A stretch of 64,000 bases of DNA, taken from contig NZ_CP050948.1 of NCBI RefSeq assembly GCF_019443745.1, positions 1,922,001-1,986,000 of the forward strand, written 5' to 3'. Shown in pieces: positions 32,744 to 41,917 of the stretch; position 1 is the first letter of the stretch, and each line of letters opens with the position of its first letter. The stretch is from Iamia sp. SCSIO 61187 (lineage in GTDB: Bacteria > Actinomycetota > Acidimicrobiia > Acidimicrobiales > Iamiaceae). Made by a program: the position numbers and the translations under genes. The notes under the pieces were generated by a model. That model was not told where the DNA came from, made no database searches, and worked only from the letters and a program-made list of their open reading frames with translations.

Positions 32744-32980
32744 ATGTTCCTCCTGCGGTTGCTCTTCTCGCCCGTGAAGATCGTGCTCCTCATCGCCCGG
32801 GTGATGGGCTACAACCGCTTCGTCGTCTTCTTGCTCGGCGTGGGCGTCGGCCTCCTCGTGGCCCCCACCACCGGCGCCGAGATGCGGGCCCGGCTCCAGG
32901 CCCAGCTGGAGGCCCGCATGCAGGGCGGCGCGGCCACCGCGCCCAGCGCGCCCACCGGCCCCATCACCCCCGAGGTCTGA
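32744..32980 (+). CDS. small YtxH-like membrane protein
   Basis: 78 residues from ATG 32744. One or two hydrophobic segments (residues 1-18, 26-40), then G-A-E-M-R-A-R-L-Q-A-Q-L-E-A-R, an amphipathic helix like the tails of YtxH-type proteins (G-x-L-x-A-P-x-x-G-x-E-x-R), and a Pro/Ala end. Function unknown. A GC stem (about 32995-33015) lies after the stop. Confidence 0.7.
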   Translation: MFLLRLLFSPVKIVLLIARVMGYNRFVVFLLGVGVGLLVAPTTGAEMRARLQAQLEARMQGGAATAPSAPTGPITPEV

Positions 32981-33046
32981 TCCCGGTCGCCTGCCCCGGC
33001 CCCCTCGGACCGGGGCTCGGCAATCGGAGCGAGCGAGCGAGGCGGG

Positions 33047-33052
33047 TAGAGT
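33047..33052 (+). promoter_or_regulatory. -10 element TAGAGT of ffh
   Basis: TAGAGT ends 10 nt before ATG 33063, at the long end of the leaderless spacing. A GGAGCGAGCGAGCGAG sequence, related to the repeats near tsf/pyrH, sits just upstream (33026-33041). Confidence 0.45.
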
Positions 33053-33062
33053 CGCCAGCCGC

Positions 33063-34511
<1,449 letters not shown>

Positions 34512-34614
34512 ACCCCCGGGCGCCCGGCACGAAGTTGTCACGGGCCCCCTCCACCGGGCAGCATTGCCAGTCGGCCCTCGGGCCAAGACTTCGACACACA
34601 GAGGAACCTGAATC

Positions 34615-34950
34615 GTGGCCGTCAAGCTCCGCCTCATGCGGATGGGCAAGAAGAAGCAGCCGACCTACCGCCTCGTGGCGGCCGACGCGCGCTCGCCCCG
34701 CAACGGTCGGTTCATCGAGATCATCGGCACCTACCAGCCGCGCCGCGAGCCGTCGAACATCCGGATCGACAACCAGAAGGCCGTGAAGTGGCTCCGCAAC
34801 GGCGCCCAGCCGACCGAGCGGGCCCAGAAGATCCTCGAGGTCTCCGGGGCGTGGAAGCACTTCAAGGACGGCACCGAGCCCGAGCCGCTGGCGCCCCCCG
34901 GGCCCGACGACCGCCCGGTCGAGGCTGCGGCGACGGCTGACGCGTCGTGA
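34615..34950 (+). CDS. rpsP: 30S ribosomal protein S16
   Basis: 111 residues from GTG 34615, preceded by an AGAGGA ribosome site, so this gene has a true leader. The conserved V-K-L-R-L-M-R-M-G-K-K-K-Q-P-T-Y-R-L start and I-I-G-T-Y-Q-P segment are unmistakable. The acidic/Ala C-terminal extension (about 30 residues) exceeds the 80-90 residue norm, as in other actinobacteria. Binds 16S rRNA during small-subunit assembly. Its stop overlaps the KH gene's GTG. Confidence 0.98.
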   Translation: MAVKLRLMRMGKKKQPTYRLVAADARSPRNGRFIEIIGTYQPRREPSNIRIDNQKAVKWLRNGAQPTERAQKILEVSGAWKHFKDGTEPEPLAPPGPDDRPVEAAATADAS

Positions 34951-35273
34951 GCGACGCGGAGATCCCGGCCGACGACGCCACCGAGCTCGACGAGACGGCC
35001 GACCAGGGCGACGCCGTCGCCGCCGGCACCTCGCCCGAGACCGCCGTCGCCGTGCTCGAGTACCTCGCCCGGGCCCTGGTCGCCGACCCCGACGGTGTCC
35101 GCGTCGAGGCCGACGACCGTGACGGCCTGACCCTGAACGTCTACGTCGCCGACGGCGACATGGGCCGGGTCATCGGCAAGCGGGGCCGGGTGGCCAACGC
35201 CATCCGCGCCGTCGGCCGGGCCGCCGCCGCCAAGGACGGCGAGACCGGCGTCGCCATCGAGTTCGTCGACTGA
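34947..35273 (+). CDS. khpA: KH-domain RNA-binding protein (KhpA)
   Basis: 108 residues from GTG 34947, overlapping rpsP by four bases (GTGA). After an acidic 28-residue extension comes a minimal KH domain: V-L-E-Y-L-A-R-A-L-V, then the G-R-V-I-G-K-R-G-R loop (GxxG) and A-N-A-I-R-A-V. This rpsP-KH-rimM order is conserved across Gram-positive bacteria; KhpA, often with KhpB/Jag, binds many RNAs and affects cell division and sRNA function. The N-terminal acidic extension is unusual, since the family is normally about 80 residues. Confidence 0.93.
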   Translation: MSDAEIPADDATELDETADQGDAVAAGTSPETAVAVLEYLARALVADPDGVRVEADDRDGLTLNVYVADGDMGRVIGKRGRVANAIRAVGRAAAAKDGETGVAIEFVD

Positions 35274-35275
35274 CG

Positions 35276-35779
35276 ATGCCCGCCGCTCCCGACCACCTGG
35301 AGGTCGGGCGGGTCCACAAGGCGCACGGTCTCAAGGGCGACGTCAACGTCAGCCTGACCACCGACCGTCTCGAGCGGATCGCTCCGGGCTCCCGGCTCTT
35401 CGTCGACGGTGTGGAGCACGAGGTCGCCCGCTCGACCACCCAGCCGCCCGACCGCTTCATCGTCGGGTTCGTCGGCGTCACGGACCGCACCGCGGCCGAG
35501 GCCCTCCGCGGCGCCGTGCTCACCGCCGAGCCGCTCGAGGCCGAGGCCGGCGAGCTGTGGGTCCACGAGCTGGTCGGTTCGGCCGTGGTGCTGCCCGACG
35601 GCACCGAGGTGGGCACGGTCGAGGCCGTGCAGGACAACCCCGCCCACGAGCTGCTGGTGCTCGACACCGGCGACCTGGTGCCCATCGTGTTCGTCACCGA
35701 CGGGTCCGGGCTCCCGGCGCGGGTCGTCATCGACCCCCCCGAGGGCCTGCTGGCCGACGCCGCCGACGACGACGGCTGA
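35276..35779 (+). CDS. rimM: ribosome maturation factor RimM
   Basis: 167 residues from ATG 35276, 2 nt after the KH stop. RimM N-terminal barrel (G-R-V-H-K-A-H-G-L-K-G-D-V, where bacteria usually have G-xx-G-(I/L)-(K/R)-G) and PRC-barrel C-terminal half (L-V-G-S-A-V-V-L through H-E-L-L-V-L and P-I-V-F-V-T-D). Assists 16S rRNA 3'-domain folding and S19 binding during 30S maturation. Normal length. Confidence 0.95.
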   Translation: MPAAPDHLEVGRVHKAHGLKGDVNVSLTTDRLERIAPGSRLFVDGVEHEVARSTTQPPDRFIVGFVGVTDRTAAEALRGAVLTAEPLEAEAGELWVHELVGSAVVLPDGTEVGTVEAVQDNPAHELLVLDTGDLVPIVFVTDGSGLPARVVIDPPEGLLADAADDDG

Positions 35780-35787
35780 GGCGCAGC

Positions 35788-36549
35788 GTGCGCATCGACG
35801 TCTTCACCATCTTCCCCGACATGGTCGGCGACGTGGCCGGGCGCAGCCTGCTGGGCAAGGCCCGCGAGAGGGGCCTGCTCGACGTGCGGGTCCACGACCT
35901 GCGCGCCGGCACCACCGACCCGCACCGCTCGGTCGACGACAGCCCCTACGGCGGCGGCGCCGGCATGGTCCTGCGGGTCGAGCCCCTGGCCGCCGTGGTC
36001 GAGGCCGTCGACCCGCCGCGGCCGCTGCTGCTGCTGGGCCCGGGCGGCGAGCGCTTCGACCAGGCCCGGGCGCGGGAGCTGGCCGCGAGCGACGGCTTCT
36101 CGCTCCTGTGCGGGCGCTACGAGGACGTCGACCACCGGGTGCGCACCGAGGTGGTGGACGGCGAGCTCTCGATCGGTGACGTGGTGCTGGCCGGGGGCGA
36201 GGTCGCCGCCCTGGTGGTCCTCGAGGCCGTGGGCCGGCTGGTCCCGGGCGTGATGGGCAACGCCGCGTCGGCCGACGAGGAGTCGTTCTCCGAGGGGCTG
36301 CTGGAGTACCCGCAGTGGACCCGACCGCCGGAGTGGCGGGGCCGGGCGGTCCCGGAGGTCCTGCGCTCCGGCGACCACGGCCGCATCGCCCGCTGGCGCC
36401 GGGCCCAGGCGCTCCACCGCACCTCCGCCCTCCGCCCCGACCTGATCGCGGCGCGGGGCGGCCTCACCGCCGAGGACGAGGCCGTCATGACCGAGTTCCC
36501 CCCGGCCGACGACCTCACCCGGTTTCGCTCCCCGCGCACCTCCGGCTAG
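35788..36549 (+). CDS. trmD: tRNA (guanine-N1)-methyltransferase
   Basis: 253 residues from GTG 35788, 8 nt after rimM. SPOUT/TrmD landmarks: I-D-V-F-T-I-F-P-D-M, D-D-S-P-Y-G-G-G-A-G-M, L-C-G-R-Y-E-D-V-D-H-R-V, S-I-G-D-V-V-L-A-G-G-E (SAM trefoil knot), and L-L-E-Y-P-Q-W-T-R-P. Methylates G37 of tRNAs with SAM to prevent +1 frameshifting. A TAGCGT hexamer overlaps its stop codon and may drive rplS. Confidence 0.97.
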   Translation: MRIDVFTIFPDMVGDVAGRSLLGKARERGLLDVRVHDLRAGTTDPHRSVDDSPYGGGAGMVLRVEPLAAVVEAVDPPRPLLLLGPGGERFDQARARELAASDGFSLLCGRYEDVDHRVRTEVVDGELSIGDVVLAGGEVAALVVLEAVGRLVPGVMGNAASADEESFSEGLLEYPQWTRPPEWRGRAVPEVLRSGDHGRIARWRRAQALHRTSALRPDLIAARGGLTAEDEAVMTEFPPADDLTRFRSPRTSG

Positions 36550-36557
36550 CGTTGTCG

Positions 36558-36618
36558 GTCGCCCCTGAGCCGCTTGAGCCGGCTCCTGCGACAGCCACCC
36601 CTGTCGCCCCTGAGACGC
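36558..36618 (+). promoter_or_regulatory. candidate rplS leader: direct repeats around a hairpin
   Basis: The 82-nt trmD-rplS spacer holds two 16-bp direct repeats, GTCGCCCCTGAGCCGC (36558-36573) and a one-mismatch copy (36603-36618). Overlapping the second is a perfect 7-bp stem, GCGACAG (36588-36594)/CTGTCGC (36601-36607). L19 leaders that bind their own protein are known in several phyla; this could be an actinobacterial equivalent, which is inference. TAGCGT at 36547-36552 is a possible -10. Confidence 0.4.
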
Positions 36619-36631
36619 AAGGACGCGCACC

Positions 36632-37000
36632 GTGAACCGCCTGGACGTGATCGACACCGCCACCATCGAGACCAGTGGTGGGGCCCGCACCGACGCCGTG
36701 CCCGACTTCCAGGCCGGTGACACCCTCAAGGTCCACGTCCGCGTGATCGAGGGCAACAAGGAGCGGGTCCAGGTCTTCCAGGGCGTCGTCATCCGGCGCC
36801 AGGGCGCCGGCGTGCGCGAGACCTTCACCGTGCGCAAGGTCAGCTACGGCGTCGGCGTCGAGCGGACCTTCCCGCTGTACACCCCGAACGTCTCCAAGAT
36901 CGAGGTCGTGACGAGGGGCGACGTGCGTCGGGCCAAGCTCTTCTACCTCCGCGACCGCGTCGGCAAGGCCGCCAAGATCAAGGAGAAGCGCACCAGCTGA
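36632..37000 (+). CDS. rplS: 50S ribosomal protein L19
   Basis: 122 residues from GTG 36632. L19 hallmark stretch: [22 protein letters not shown], then [15 protein letters not shown] and R-R-A-K-L-F-Y-L-R. Located at the subunit interface of the 50S. Usual actinobacterial neighbours lepB and rnhB are absent here; yraN follows after 18 nt. Confidence 0.98.
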   Translation: MNRLDVIDTATIETSGGARTDAVPDFQAGDTLKVHVRVIEGNKERVQVFQGVVIRRQGAGVRETFTVRKVSYGVGVERTFPLYTPNVSKIEVVTRGDVRRAKLFYLRDRVGKAAKIKEKRTS

Positions 37001-37018
37001 GGCTGGTGCCCGACATCG

Positions 37019-37402
37019 GTGGCGGCCGAACCCGACGCCCAGGTGGGGGCATCGAAGAGCGATCCTCGTCGCGCCCTCGGCGCTGACGGCGAGGACATGG
37101 CGGCGCGCTGGTACCAGGCGCGCGGCTGGGAGGTCCTCGACCGGAACTGGCGGGCCGGGCGCACGGGCGAGCTCGACCTGGTCCTGCGTCGGCGGCGCGC
37201 CATCGCCTTCGTCGAGGTCAAGACCCGGCGCACCGCCACCTTCGGGCTGCCGGCCGAGGCGGTGACGCCGGCCAAGCAGGCCCGCATCCGCCGGCTGGCG
37301 GCGGCGTGGATGGCCGAGAACGAGGTGCGGGCCGACGAGCTGCGCTTCGACGTGGTCGCCATCCTCGACGGTCAGATCGAGGTCATCGAAGGCGCGTTCT
37401 AG
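37019..37402 (+). CDS. UPF0102 (YraN) nuclease-fold protein
   Basis: 127 residues from GTG 37019. YraN family layout: [12 protein letters not shown], then the restriction-endonuclease-like core G-E-L-D-L-V (catalytic Asp), F-V-E-V-K-T-R-R (Glu and Lys of the E-x-K site) and R-F-D-V-V-A-I. Nuclease fold of unknown role, commonly placed between rplS/rnhB and comM/dprA. Here a 4.4-kb block separates it from comM, so the conserved cluster is interrupted. Confidence 0.93.
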   Translation: MAAEPDAQVGASKSDPRRALGADGEDMAARWYQARGWEVLDRNWRAGRTGELDLVLRRRRAIAFVEVKTRRTATFGLPAEAVTPAKQARIRRLAAAWMAENEVRADELRFDVVAILDGQIEVIEGAF

Positions 37403-37408
37403 CGCACC

Positions 37409-37912
37409 TCAGCCGACGGTCTGCTCCTGGGGTGCGACCGTCGCCGGGTCGATGCCGAGGTGGGCGTAGAGGTTGGCGGCGAAGCGGTCGCCGGTCCGCT
37501 GCATCGACTCGGCCATGATCCGCTCGACCGCCCGGCGGGAGAGCCCCGGGAGGGGCAGGTCGACCCACATCGTCAGGTCGACGCACAGGCGCACGCCGTC
37601 GTCGCGGGGGGTGATGGTGTACTCGCCCTCGACGCCGGCCTTCTCGTTGGCCCCGTGGGCGGGGGCGTGGCGGAACTCGATGCGCTCGTGCGGCGTGAAG
37701 GTCATCCGCTCGGTGAACGAGGGGGCGACCGACACGCCGAGGGCCGAGATGCCCGACAGCTGCCAGCACCAGCGGTCGCCGTCGGCGGTGATGGCCTTGA
37801 TCAGCGGTGTCAGCTCGGCCAGCAGGTGGGGGTCGGTCAGCACCCCCCAGATCGTCTCGGGGCTGACCGGCAGGTCGCCGGTGGACACGTTGCGGTTCTG
37901 GAACCGGGTCAC
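37409..37912 (-). CDS. SRPBCC-family protein
   Basis: 167 residues from GTG 37912, overlapping the CPBP stop as GTGA. Polyketide-cyclase/START-like pattern: opening strand with S-P-E-T-I-W-G-V-L-T-D-P, a middle with H-E-R-I-E-F-R-H, and a long C-terminal helix (R-A-V-E-R-I-M-A-E-S-M). Members bind lipophilic ligands. No signal peptide. Ligand unknown; operon with an intramembrane protease. Confidence 0.85.
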   Translation of the reverse strand: MTRFQNRNVSTGDLPVSPETIWGVLTDPHLLAELTPLIKAITADGDRWCWQLSGISALGVSVAPSFTERMTFTPHERIEFRHAPAHGANEKAGVEGEYTITPRDDGVRLCVDLTMWVDLPLPGLSRRAVERIMAESMQRTGDRFAANLYAHLGIDPATVAPQEQTVG

Positions 37913-38583
37913 ATCGCCTCCTGGGCGGTGGGGGACGGTGCCGCCGGGCGGCGGGCCGCGGCGGCCCGCTCCTCGGCGGGGTCGGGGGCGGCGCAGCCCC
38001 GGAGGGGCCACAGGAAGGTGAGGGCGCCGGTCCAGAGCACGTGGGCGACGGCCGGGGCGACGAGGCCGTCGCGCCACCAGAACAGGAAGCCCCACACCAC
38101 GCCGCCGAGCAGGGCGGCCAGGGCGAGCGCCCACTTGCCCTCGACGGCCTGCACGAGCGTGTAGGCGGCCACCGCGACCAGCAGGCCGGTGCCGCCCTGG
38201 ACCACGCCCCGGAACAGCATCTCCTCGGCGACGGCCATCACGACCACCGCCCCGACCATCGACCACGGCCGGCTGCGGTCCCGGATGGCGTACAGGTCGT
38301 TGACCTGGGCGAGGAAGCCGGGGACCAGCCGGCACAGGACGAGGTGGCCGACGTGGGTCGCCACCAGCCAGGCGCCGCCGACGGCGAGCCCGGCCCCGAC
38401 CTCGACCGGGGTGACCGGGCCGAGGGTCGAGCCGAGGCGGTCGTCGAGGGCCAGGGCGAGGGTGGAGTAGGCGATCAGGAGGGGCGCCACGACCCACGTG
38501 CGGGTCCACAGGCCCTCGCGAGGGAGGCGGAACAGGACCACCCACGCGACGACGGCGAGGACGAGTCCGGTCGCGACGAGCAT
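37909..38583 (-). CDS. CPBP-family intramembrane metalloprotease (CAAX/ABI type)
   Basis: 224 residues from ATG 38583. Six or so membrane helices. The ABI motif 1 is A-E-E-M-L-F-R-G (about residue 118) and the later motif H-V-L-W-T (about 190) supplies the catalytic/metal His. Family members act in CAAX-like processing, bacteriocin self-immunity or SPP-like roles; the substrate here is unknown. The Ala/Pro-rich C-terminus is cytosolic. A weak TAGTCA element lies 6 nt upstream. Confidence 0.88.
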   Translation of the reverse strand: MLVATGLVLAVVAWVVLFRLPREGLWTRTWVVAPLLIAYSTLALALDDRLGSTLGPVTPVEVGAGLAVGGAWLVATHVGHLVLCRLVPGFLAQVNDLYAIRDRSRPWSMVGAVVVMAVAEEMLFRGVVQGGTGLLVAVAAYTLVQAVEGKWALALAALLGGVVWGFLFWWRDGLVAPAVAHVLWTGALTFLWPLRGCAAPDPAEERAAAARRPAAPSPTAQEAM

Positions 38584-38637
38584 CGACCCTGACTACCCAT
38601 GTGCGTCCCTTCACAACACCCGGGTAGGGCGCCCGCC

Positions 38638-39543
38638 ATGCAGATCCTCGTCACCGGGGCGACCGGCGCCGTCGGCGCCGAGCTCGTCCCCGCCCTGGTC
38701 CGCGCCGGCCACGACGTCCTCGCCGCCACCCGTCGGCCCGGCCGCTACGCCGGTGGCGGGCGAGCTGTGACCTTCGACCTCGACGCCGAGGCGACCGACC
38801 CCGACGGCGTTGTCGCCACCGCCGACGCCGCGTACTACCTGGTCCACGCGCTCGACCGGGCCGACGTCGCCGCCGTGGACCGGCGCCGCGCCGAGCGCTT
38901 CGCCGCGGTGTGGGGGCCCGACCGGCCGGTGGTCTACCTCGGGGGGCTCGGCCCCCGGTCCTCACCCTCGGAGCACCTCCGGTCCCGCCACGAGGTGGGC
39001 GACGTGCTGCGGGACCGGTGCCGCACCGTCGAGCTGCGGGCCTCGATCGTCATCGGCCCCCGGAGCCTGAGCTTCCGCCTGGCCCGCGTCCTCGCCTGCA
39101 TCACCGGGCGGTCGCCCCTGCCGGTCGTCGTCCCGTCGGCCGGCCGGGTGCGGACCCAGCCCATCGCCCAGGGCGACCTCACCGAGGCCCTCGTCGCCGC
39201 CCTCGACCTGGCGCCGGGCTCCTACGACATCGGGGGCGACGAGGTCGTCACCTTCGCCGAGCTGATGGAGCGCACGGCGCAGGCCCAGGGGCGGACCCTC
39301 CGCACCGTCGCCCGCCTCCCCGTGGGCGCCGACTGGTTCGGACCGGCCGCCTCGCTCGTGGCCGGCGTCGACCCCTGGGCCACGACCTCGCTGCTGGCCA
39401 GCATGGCCACCGAGACGGTCGTCGACGACGCCCGCCGCCCGCCGGGCGCCGACGGGTCCGGCACCTCGCTCGACGACGCCCTCGCCCTCGCCCTCCGCGG
39501 GGGCGACGTGGCCCCGACGTCGGTACGGTCGACCCATGGCTGA
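38638..39543 (+). CDS. NAD(P)H-binding SDR-like protein
   Basis: 301 residues from ATG 38638. Atypical short-chain dehydrogenase with nucleotide loop V-T-G-A-T-G-A-V-G at residues 5-13, Y-L-V-H-A-L in the position of the catalytic region, and Y-L-G-G-L-G-P. No Y-x-x-x-K pair is evident, so it belongs with the NmrA/'NAD(P)H-binding' group, as sensors or reductases. Its last 8 bp overlap the start of the GST-fold gene. TAGGGC upstream is a weak -10. Confidence 0.85.
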   Translation: MQILVTGATGAVGAELVPALVRAGHDVLAATRRPGRYAGGGRAVTFDLDAEATDPDGVVATADAAYYLVHALDRADVAAVDRRRAERFAAVWGPDRPVVYLGGLGPRSSPSEHLRSRHEVGDVLRDRCRTVELRASIVIGPRSLSFRLARVLACITGRSPLPVVVPSAGRVRTQPIAQGDLTEALVAALDLAPGSYDIGGDEVVTFAELMERTAQAQGRTLRTVARLPVGADWFGPAASLVAGVDPWATTSLLASMATETVVDDARRPPGADGSGTSLDDALALALRGGDVAPTSVRSTHG

Positions 39544-40555
39544 GCGCACCGCAGGGACCTACGTCGAAACGGGGTCCTTCGAACGGGACATGCAGTACAT
39601 CGACGACCGGATCACCGCCGACGGCTCCTCGGGCTGGCCGGTCGAGGCCGGGCGCTACCGCCTCGTGGTGGCCCGGGCCTGCCCGTGGGCCAACCGGGCG
39701 ATCATCGTGCGCCGCCTCCTGGGCCTGGAGGACGCGCTGCCCATGGGGATCTGCGGGCCGACCCACGACGCCGACAGCTGGACCTTCGACCTCGACCCCG
39801 GCGGCGTCGACCCCGTCCTCGGCATCCCCCGCATCAAGGACGCCTACGAGGCCCGGTTCCCCGGGTACCCGAAGGGCATCACCGTGCCGGCCATCGTCGA
39901 CGTCCCGAGCGGTGGGGTCGTCACCAACGACTTCAAGCAGATCACCCTCGACCTCTCGCTCGAGTGGCGCGAGCACCACCGCGAGGGAGCCCCGGACCTC
40001 TACCCCGAGGGCCTCCGGGACGAGATCGACGAGGTCGCCCAGGCGGTCTTCACCGACGTCAACAACGGGGTCTACCGGTGCGGGTTCGCCGGCAGCCAGG
40101 ACGCCTACGACGAGGCCTACGAGACCCTGTTCTCGCGCCTCGACTGGCTCTCGGCCCGGCTCGAGGGCCAGCGCTACCTGGTGGGCGACACCATCACCGA
40201 GGCCGACGTCCGGCTGTTCACCACGCTGGCCCGCTTCGACGCCGTGTACCACGGCCACTTCAAGTGCAACCGGCAGAAGCTGGCCGAGATGCCGGTGCTC
40301 TGGGCCTACGCCCGGGACCTGTTCCAGACCCCCGGGTTCGGTGACACGACCGACTTCGACCACATCAAGCGGCACTACTACTGCGTCCACACGGACATCA
40401 ACCCCACCGCCATCGTCCCCGCCGGCCCCGACCTGTCGGGGTGGCTCACGCCGCACGGGCGCGAGGCGCTGGGCGGCCGGCCCTTCGGCGACGGCACCCC
40501 TCCCGGTCCCGTCCGCCCCGGTGAAGAGGTCCCGCCCGAACACCGCGCCGGCTGA
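39536..40555 (+). CDS. glutathionyl/mycothiol-hydroquinone reductase (GST Xi class)
   Basis: 339 residues from ATG 39536. The active-site A-C-P-W-A-N-R has Cys at residue 49, followed by D-P-x-x-G-I, P-A-I-V-D near the thiol site, T-N-D-F-K-Q-I, D-V-N-N-G-V-Y-R-C-G-F-A, and the C-terminal helical domain with R-Y-L-V-G-D-T-I-T-E-A-D-V-R-L-F-T-T. These fit the YqjG/PcpF/ECM4 family that reduces S-thiol conjugates of quinones. Actinobacteria use mycothiol instead of glutathione, and the PIG-L gene at 24518 fits that, so the thiol partner is inferred. Confidence 0.94.
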   Translation: MAERTAGTYVETGSFERDMQYIDDRITADGSSGWPVEAGRYRLVVARACPWANRAIIVRRLLGLEDALPMGICGPTHDADSWTFDLDPGGVDPVLGIPRIKDAYEARFPGYPKGITVPAIVDVPSGGVVTNDFKQITLDLSLEWREHHREGAPDLYPEGLRDEIDEVAQAVFTDVNNGVYRCGFAGSQDAYDEAYETLFSRLDWLSARLEGQRYLVGDTITEADVRLFTTLARFDAVYHGHFKCNRQKLAEMPVLWAYARDLFQTPGFGDTTDFDHIKRHYYCVHTDINPTAIVPAGPDLSGWLTPHGREALGGRPFGDGTPPGPVRPGEEVPPEHRAG

Positions 40556-40576
40556 CCGCCCGGCCGGCCGCGGCCC

Positions 40577-40867
40577 TCAGCGGGGTCGGCGTCGGTGGCG
40601 GCGGGCCCAGCACGACCGGTGCCAGTGGCGACGGTCGTCGGGATCGGCAACCGGCACGACGACCAGGTGGCCGGTGGCAGGGGCGATGGGGGAGTGGCAC
40701 CCCGGGCAGGTGTAGGTCTTGGTCGCCTGGTAGGGCTGGAGGGCCCGGACCTCGACCGGCACGCCGTCGAGGTCGTCGGCCGTGGTGGTCGCGGCGCGGG
40801 CCCAGGCGGGCATCCCGCCCGGTGGCCGCGCCCGCCGCCGCCGGGGGCTGCGTCCTGCCGGGCTCAC
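40577..40867 (-). CDS. small zinc-ribbon protein ('ATP/GTP-binding protein' of actinobacteria)
   Basis: 96 residues from GTG 40867. A basic N-terminus (R-S-P-R-R-R-R-A-R-P) precedes T-Y-T-C-P-G-C-H-S-P-I and, 20 residues on, R-H-W-H-R-S-C-W. The C-x2-C...H-x-H-x3-C arrangement suggests a zinc site. I recall a conserved actinobacterial group with this K-T-Y-x-C-P-G-C...H-W-H-x-x-C-W pattern, usually annotated by convention as ATP/GTP-binding without support. Starts 1 nt past the stop of the 36-residue gene, so coupled to it. Confidence 0.75.
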   Translation of the reverse strand: MSPAGRSPRRRRARPPGGMPAWARAATTTADDLDGVPVEVRALQPYQATKTYTCPGCHSPIAPATGHLVVVPVADPDDRRHWHRSCWARRHRRRPR

Positions 40868-40868
40868 C

Positions 40869-40979
40869 TCAGCCGAGCAGGGCCCAGGCCAGCAGGCCGA
40901 GGCAGACCAGGAGCGCGGCCGCGACCATGGCGTAGTCGGCCGGGCCCTTGCGGGTCTTGACGTGCGGGTTGAAGCCCAT
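40869..40979 (-). CDS. 36-residue membrane microprotein
   Basis: ATG 40979 to TGA 40869. The peptide opens M-G-F-N-P-H-V-K-T-R-K-G-P-A-D-Y and continues with a single hydrophobic helix (A-M-V-A-A-A-L-L-V-C-L-G-L-L-A-W) ending L-L-G. A leaderless-type -10 (TAGCCT, 40986-40991) lies 6 nt upstream, and the next gene starts immediately after its stop. I recall short M-G-F-N-P-H proteins in many actinobacteria. N-in, C-out single-pass membrane protein by the positive-inside rule; function unknown. Confidence 0.7.
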   Translation of the reverse strand: MGFNPHVKTRKGPADYAMVAAALLVCLGLLAWALLG

Positions 40980-40985
40980 CGGCCC

Positions 40986-40991
40986 AGGCTA
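40986..40991 (-). promoter_or_regulatory. -10 element TAGCCT of the microprotein gene
   Basis: Minus-strand TAGCCT 6 nt upstream of ATG 40979; divergent from the enoyl-CoA hydratase promoter. Confidence 0.5.
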
Positions 40992-41003
40992 CGGCGGCAG
41001 GCC

Positions 41004-41009
41004 TAGGGT
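41004..41009 (+). promoter_or_regulatory. -10 element TAGGGT of the enoyl-CoA hydratase gene
   Basis: TAGGGT ends 6 nt before ATG 41016. Confidence 0.55.
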
Positions 41010-41015
41010 CCCCGG

Positions 41016-41792
41016 ATGACCGACCTCGAGACCCTGGTCGTCGATCGCGACGGCCCCGTCCTCACCGTGACCCTGTCGCGGCCCGAGCGGAAGAACGCGC
41101 TGGACCCGCAGATGGCCGCCGAGCTGCTCGAGCTGTTCCGGGGCGTGCCCCAGGACGGCGAGGTCAGGGTGGTGGTGATCACCGGGGCGGGCGACGCCTT
41201 CTGCTCGGGCGCCGACCTCGGGGCCACCGCCGACACGGCGCACGCCCTGGTCCGCATGCGGGACATCCACCGCGTGGCCCAGGCCCTCCACGACGTGCCC
41301 CAGCCCACCATCGCCCGCATCAACGGGGTGGCGGCCGGCGCCGGGCTCAACATCGCCCTGGGCTGCGACCTCACGGTGGCCTCGACCGAGGCCCGCTTCT
41401 CGGAGATCTTCGCCCGCCGCGGCCTCTCGACCGACTTCGGCGGCGCCTGGCTCCTGCCCCGGCTCGTGGGGCTGCACCGGGCCAAGGAGCTGGCCCTGCT
41501 GGCCGAGATCCTCCCCGCGTCGGAGGCGGAGCGGCTGGGGCTGGTGAACCGGGTGGTCCCGCCCGACGAGCTCGACGCCGTCGTCGACGAGTGGGCCCGG
41601 CGGCTGGCCGCCGGCCCGCCCATCGCCCTGGCCCAGACCAAGCAGATGCTCAACCAGTCGGTCGAGAGCTCGTGGGAGACGATGCTGGCCGCCGAGGGCA
41701 CCGCCCAGGCGGTCAACTTCTCGACGGCCGACACCGTCGAGGCCATGAGCGCGTTCTTCGAGAAGCGCGAGCCGACCTTCGAGGGCCGCTGA
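41016..41792 (+). CDS. enoyl-CoA hydratase/isomerase (PaaG-like crotonase)
   Basis: 258 residues from ATG 41016. Crotonase fold with V-T-L-S-R-P-E-R-K-N-A-L, oxyanion loops F-C-S-G-A-D-L and N-G-V-A-A-G-A-G-L-N-I-A-L-G-C-D-L. Both hydratase glutamates are missing: the first is replaced in G-A-G-L-N, and the second position reads S-T-D-F-G-G-A-W-L-L-P-R. An Asp in this place is typical of isomerases such as PaaG rather than hydratases. Probably acts in beta-oxidation or aromatic-CoA degradation. Leaderless promoter. Confidence 0.92.
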   Translation: MTDLETLVVDRDGPVLTVTLSRPERKNALDPQMAAELLELFRGVPQDGEVRVVVITGAGDAFCSGADLGATADTAHALVRMRDIHRVAQALHDVPQPTIARINGVAAGAGLNIALGCDLTVASTEARFSEIFARRGLSTDFGGAWLLPRLVGLHRAKELALLAEILPASEAERLGLVNRVVPPDELDAVVDEWARRLAAGPPIALAQTKQMLNQSVESSWETMLAAEGTAQAVNFSTADTVEAMSAFFEKREPTFEGR

Positions 41793-41827
41793 CCCCCGCC
41801 CACGGTTCGGCTGTCACACCCCCTGGG

Positions 41828-41833
41828 TAGGGT
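41828..41833 (+). promoter_or_regulatory. -10 element TAGGGT upstream of comM
   Basis: TAGGGT lies 84 nt before GTG 41918. The resulting leader contains a perfect 8-bp stem GGCGCCCC/GGGGCGCC (41882-41899) just ahead of the GGAGG ribosome site (41909-41913), a possible attenuator. Confidence 0.4.
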
Positions 41834-41917
41834 GGCGACCATCGCTCGGAGGCCGGCGCCCGGCCCCTCCTGACGTCCGTCGGCGCCCCCCGGGGCGCCC
41901 CGCCGCTCGGAGGGCAC

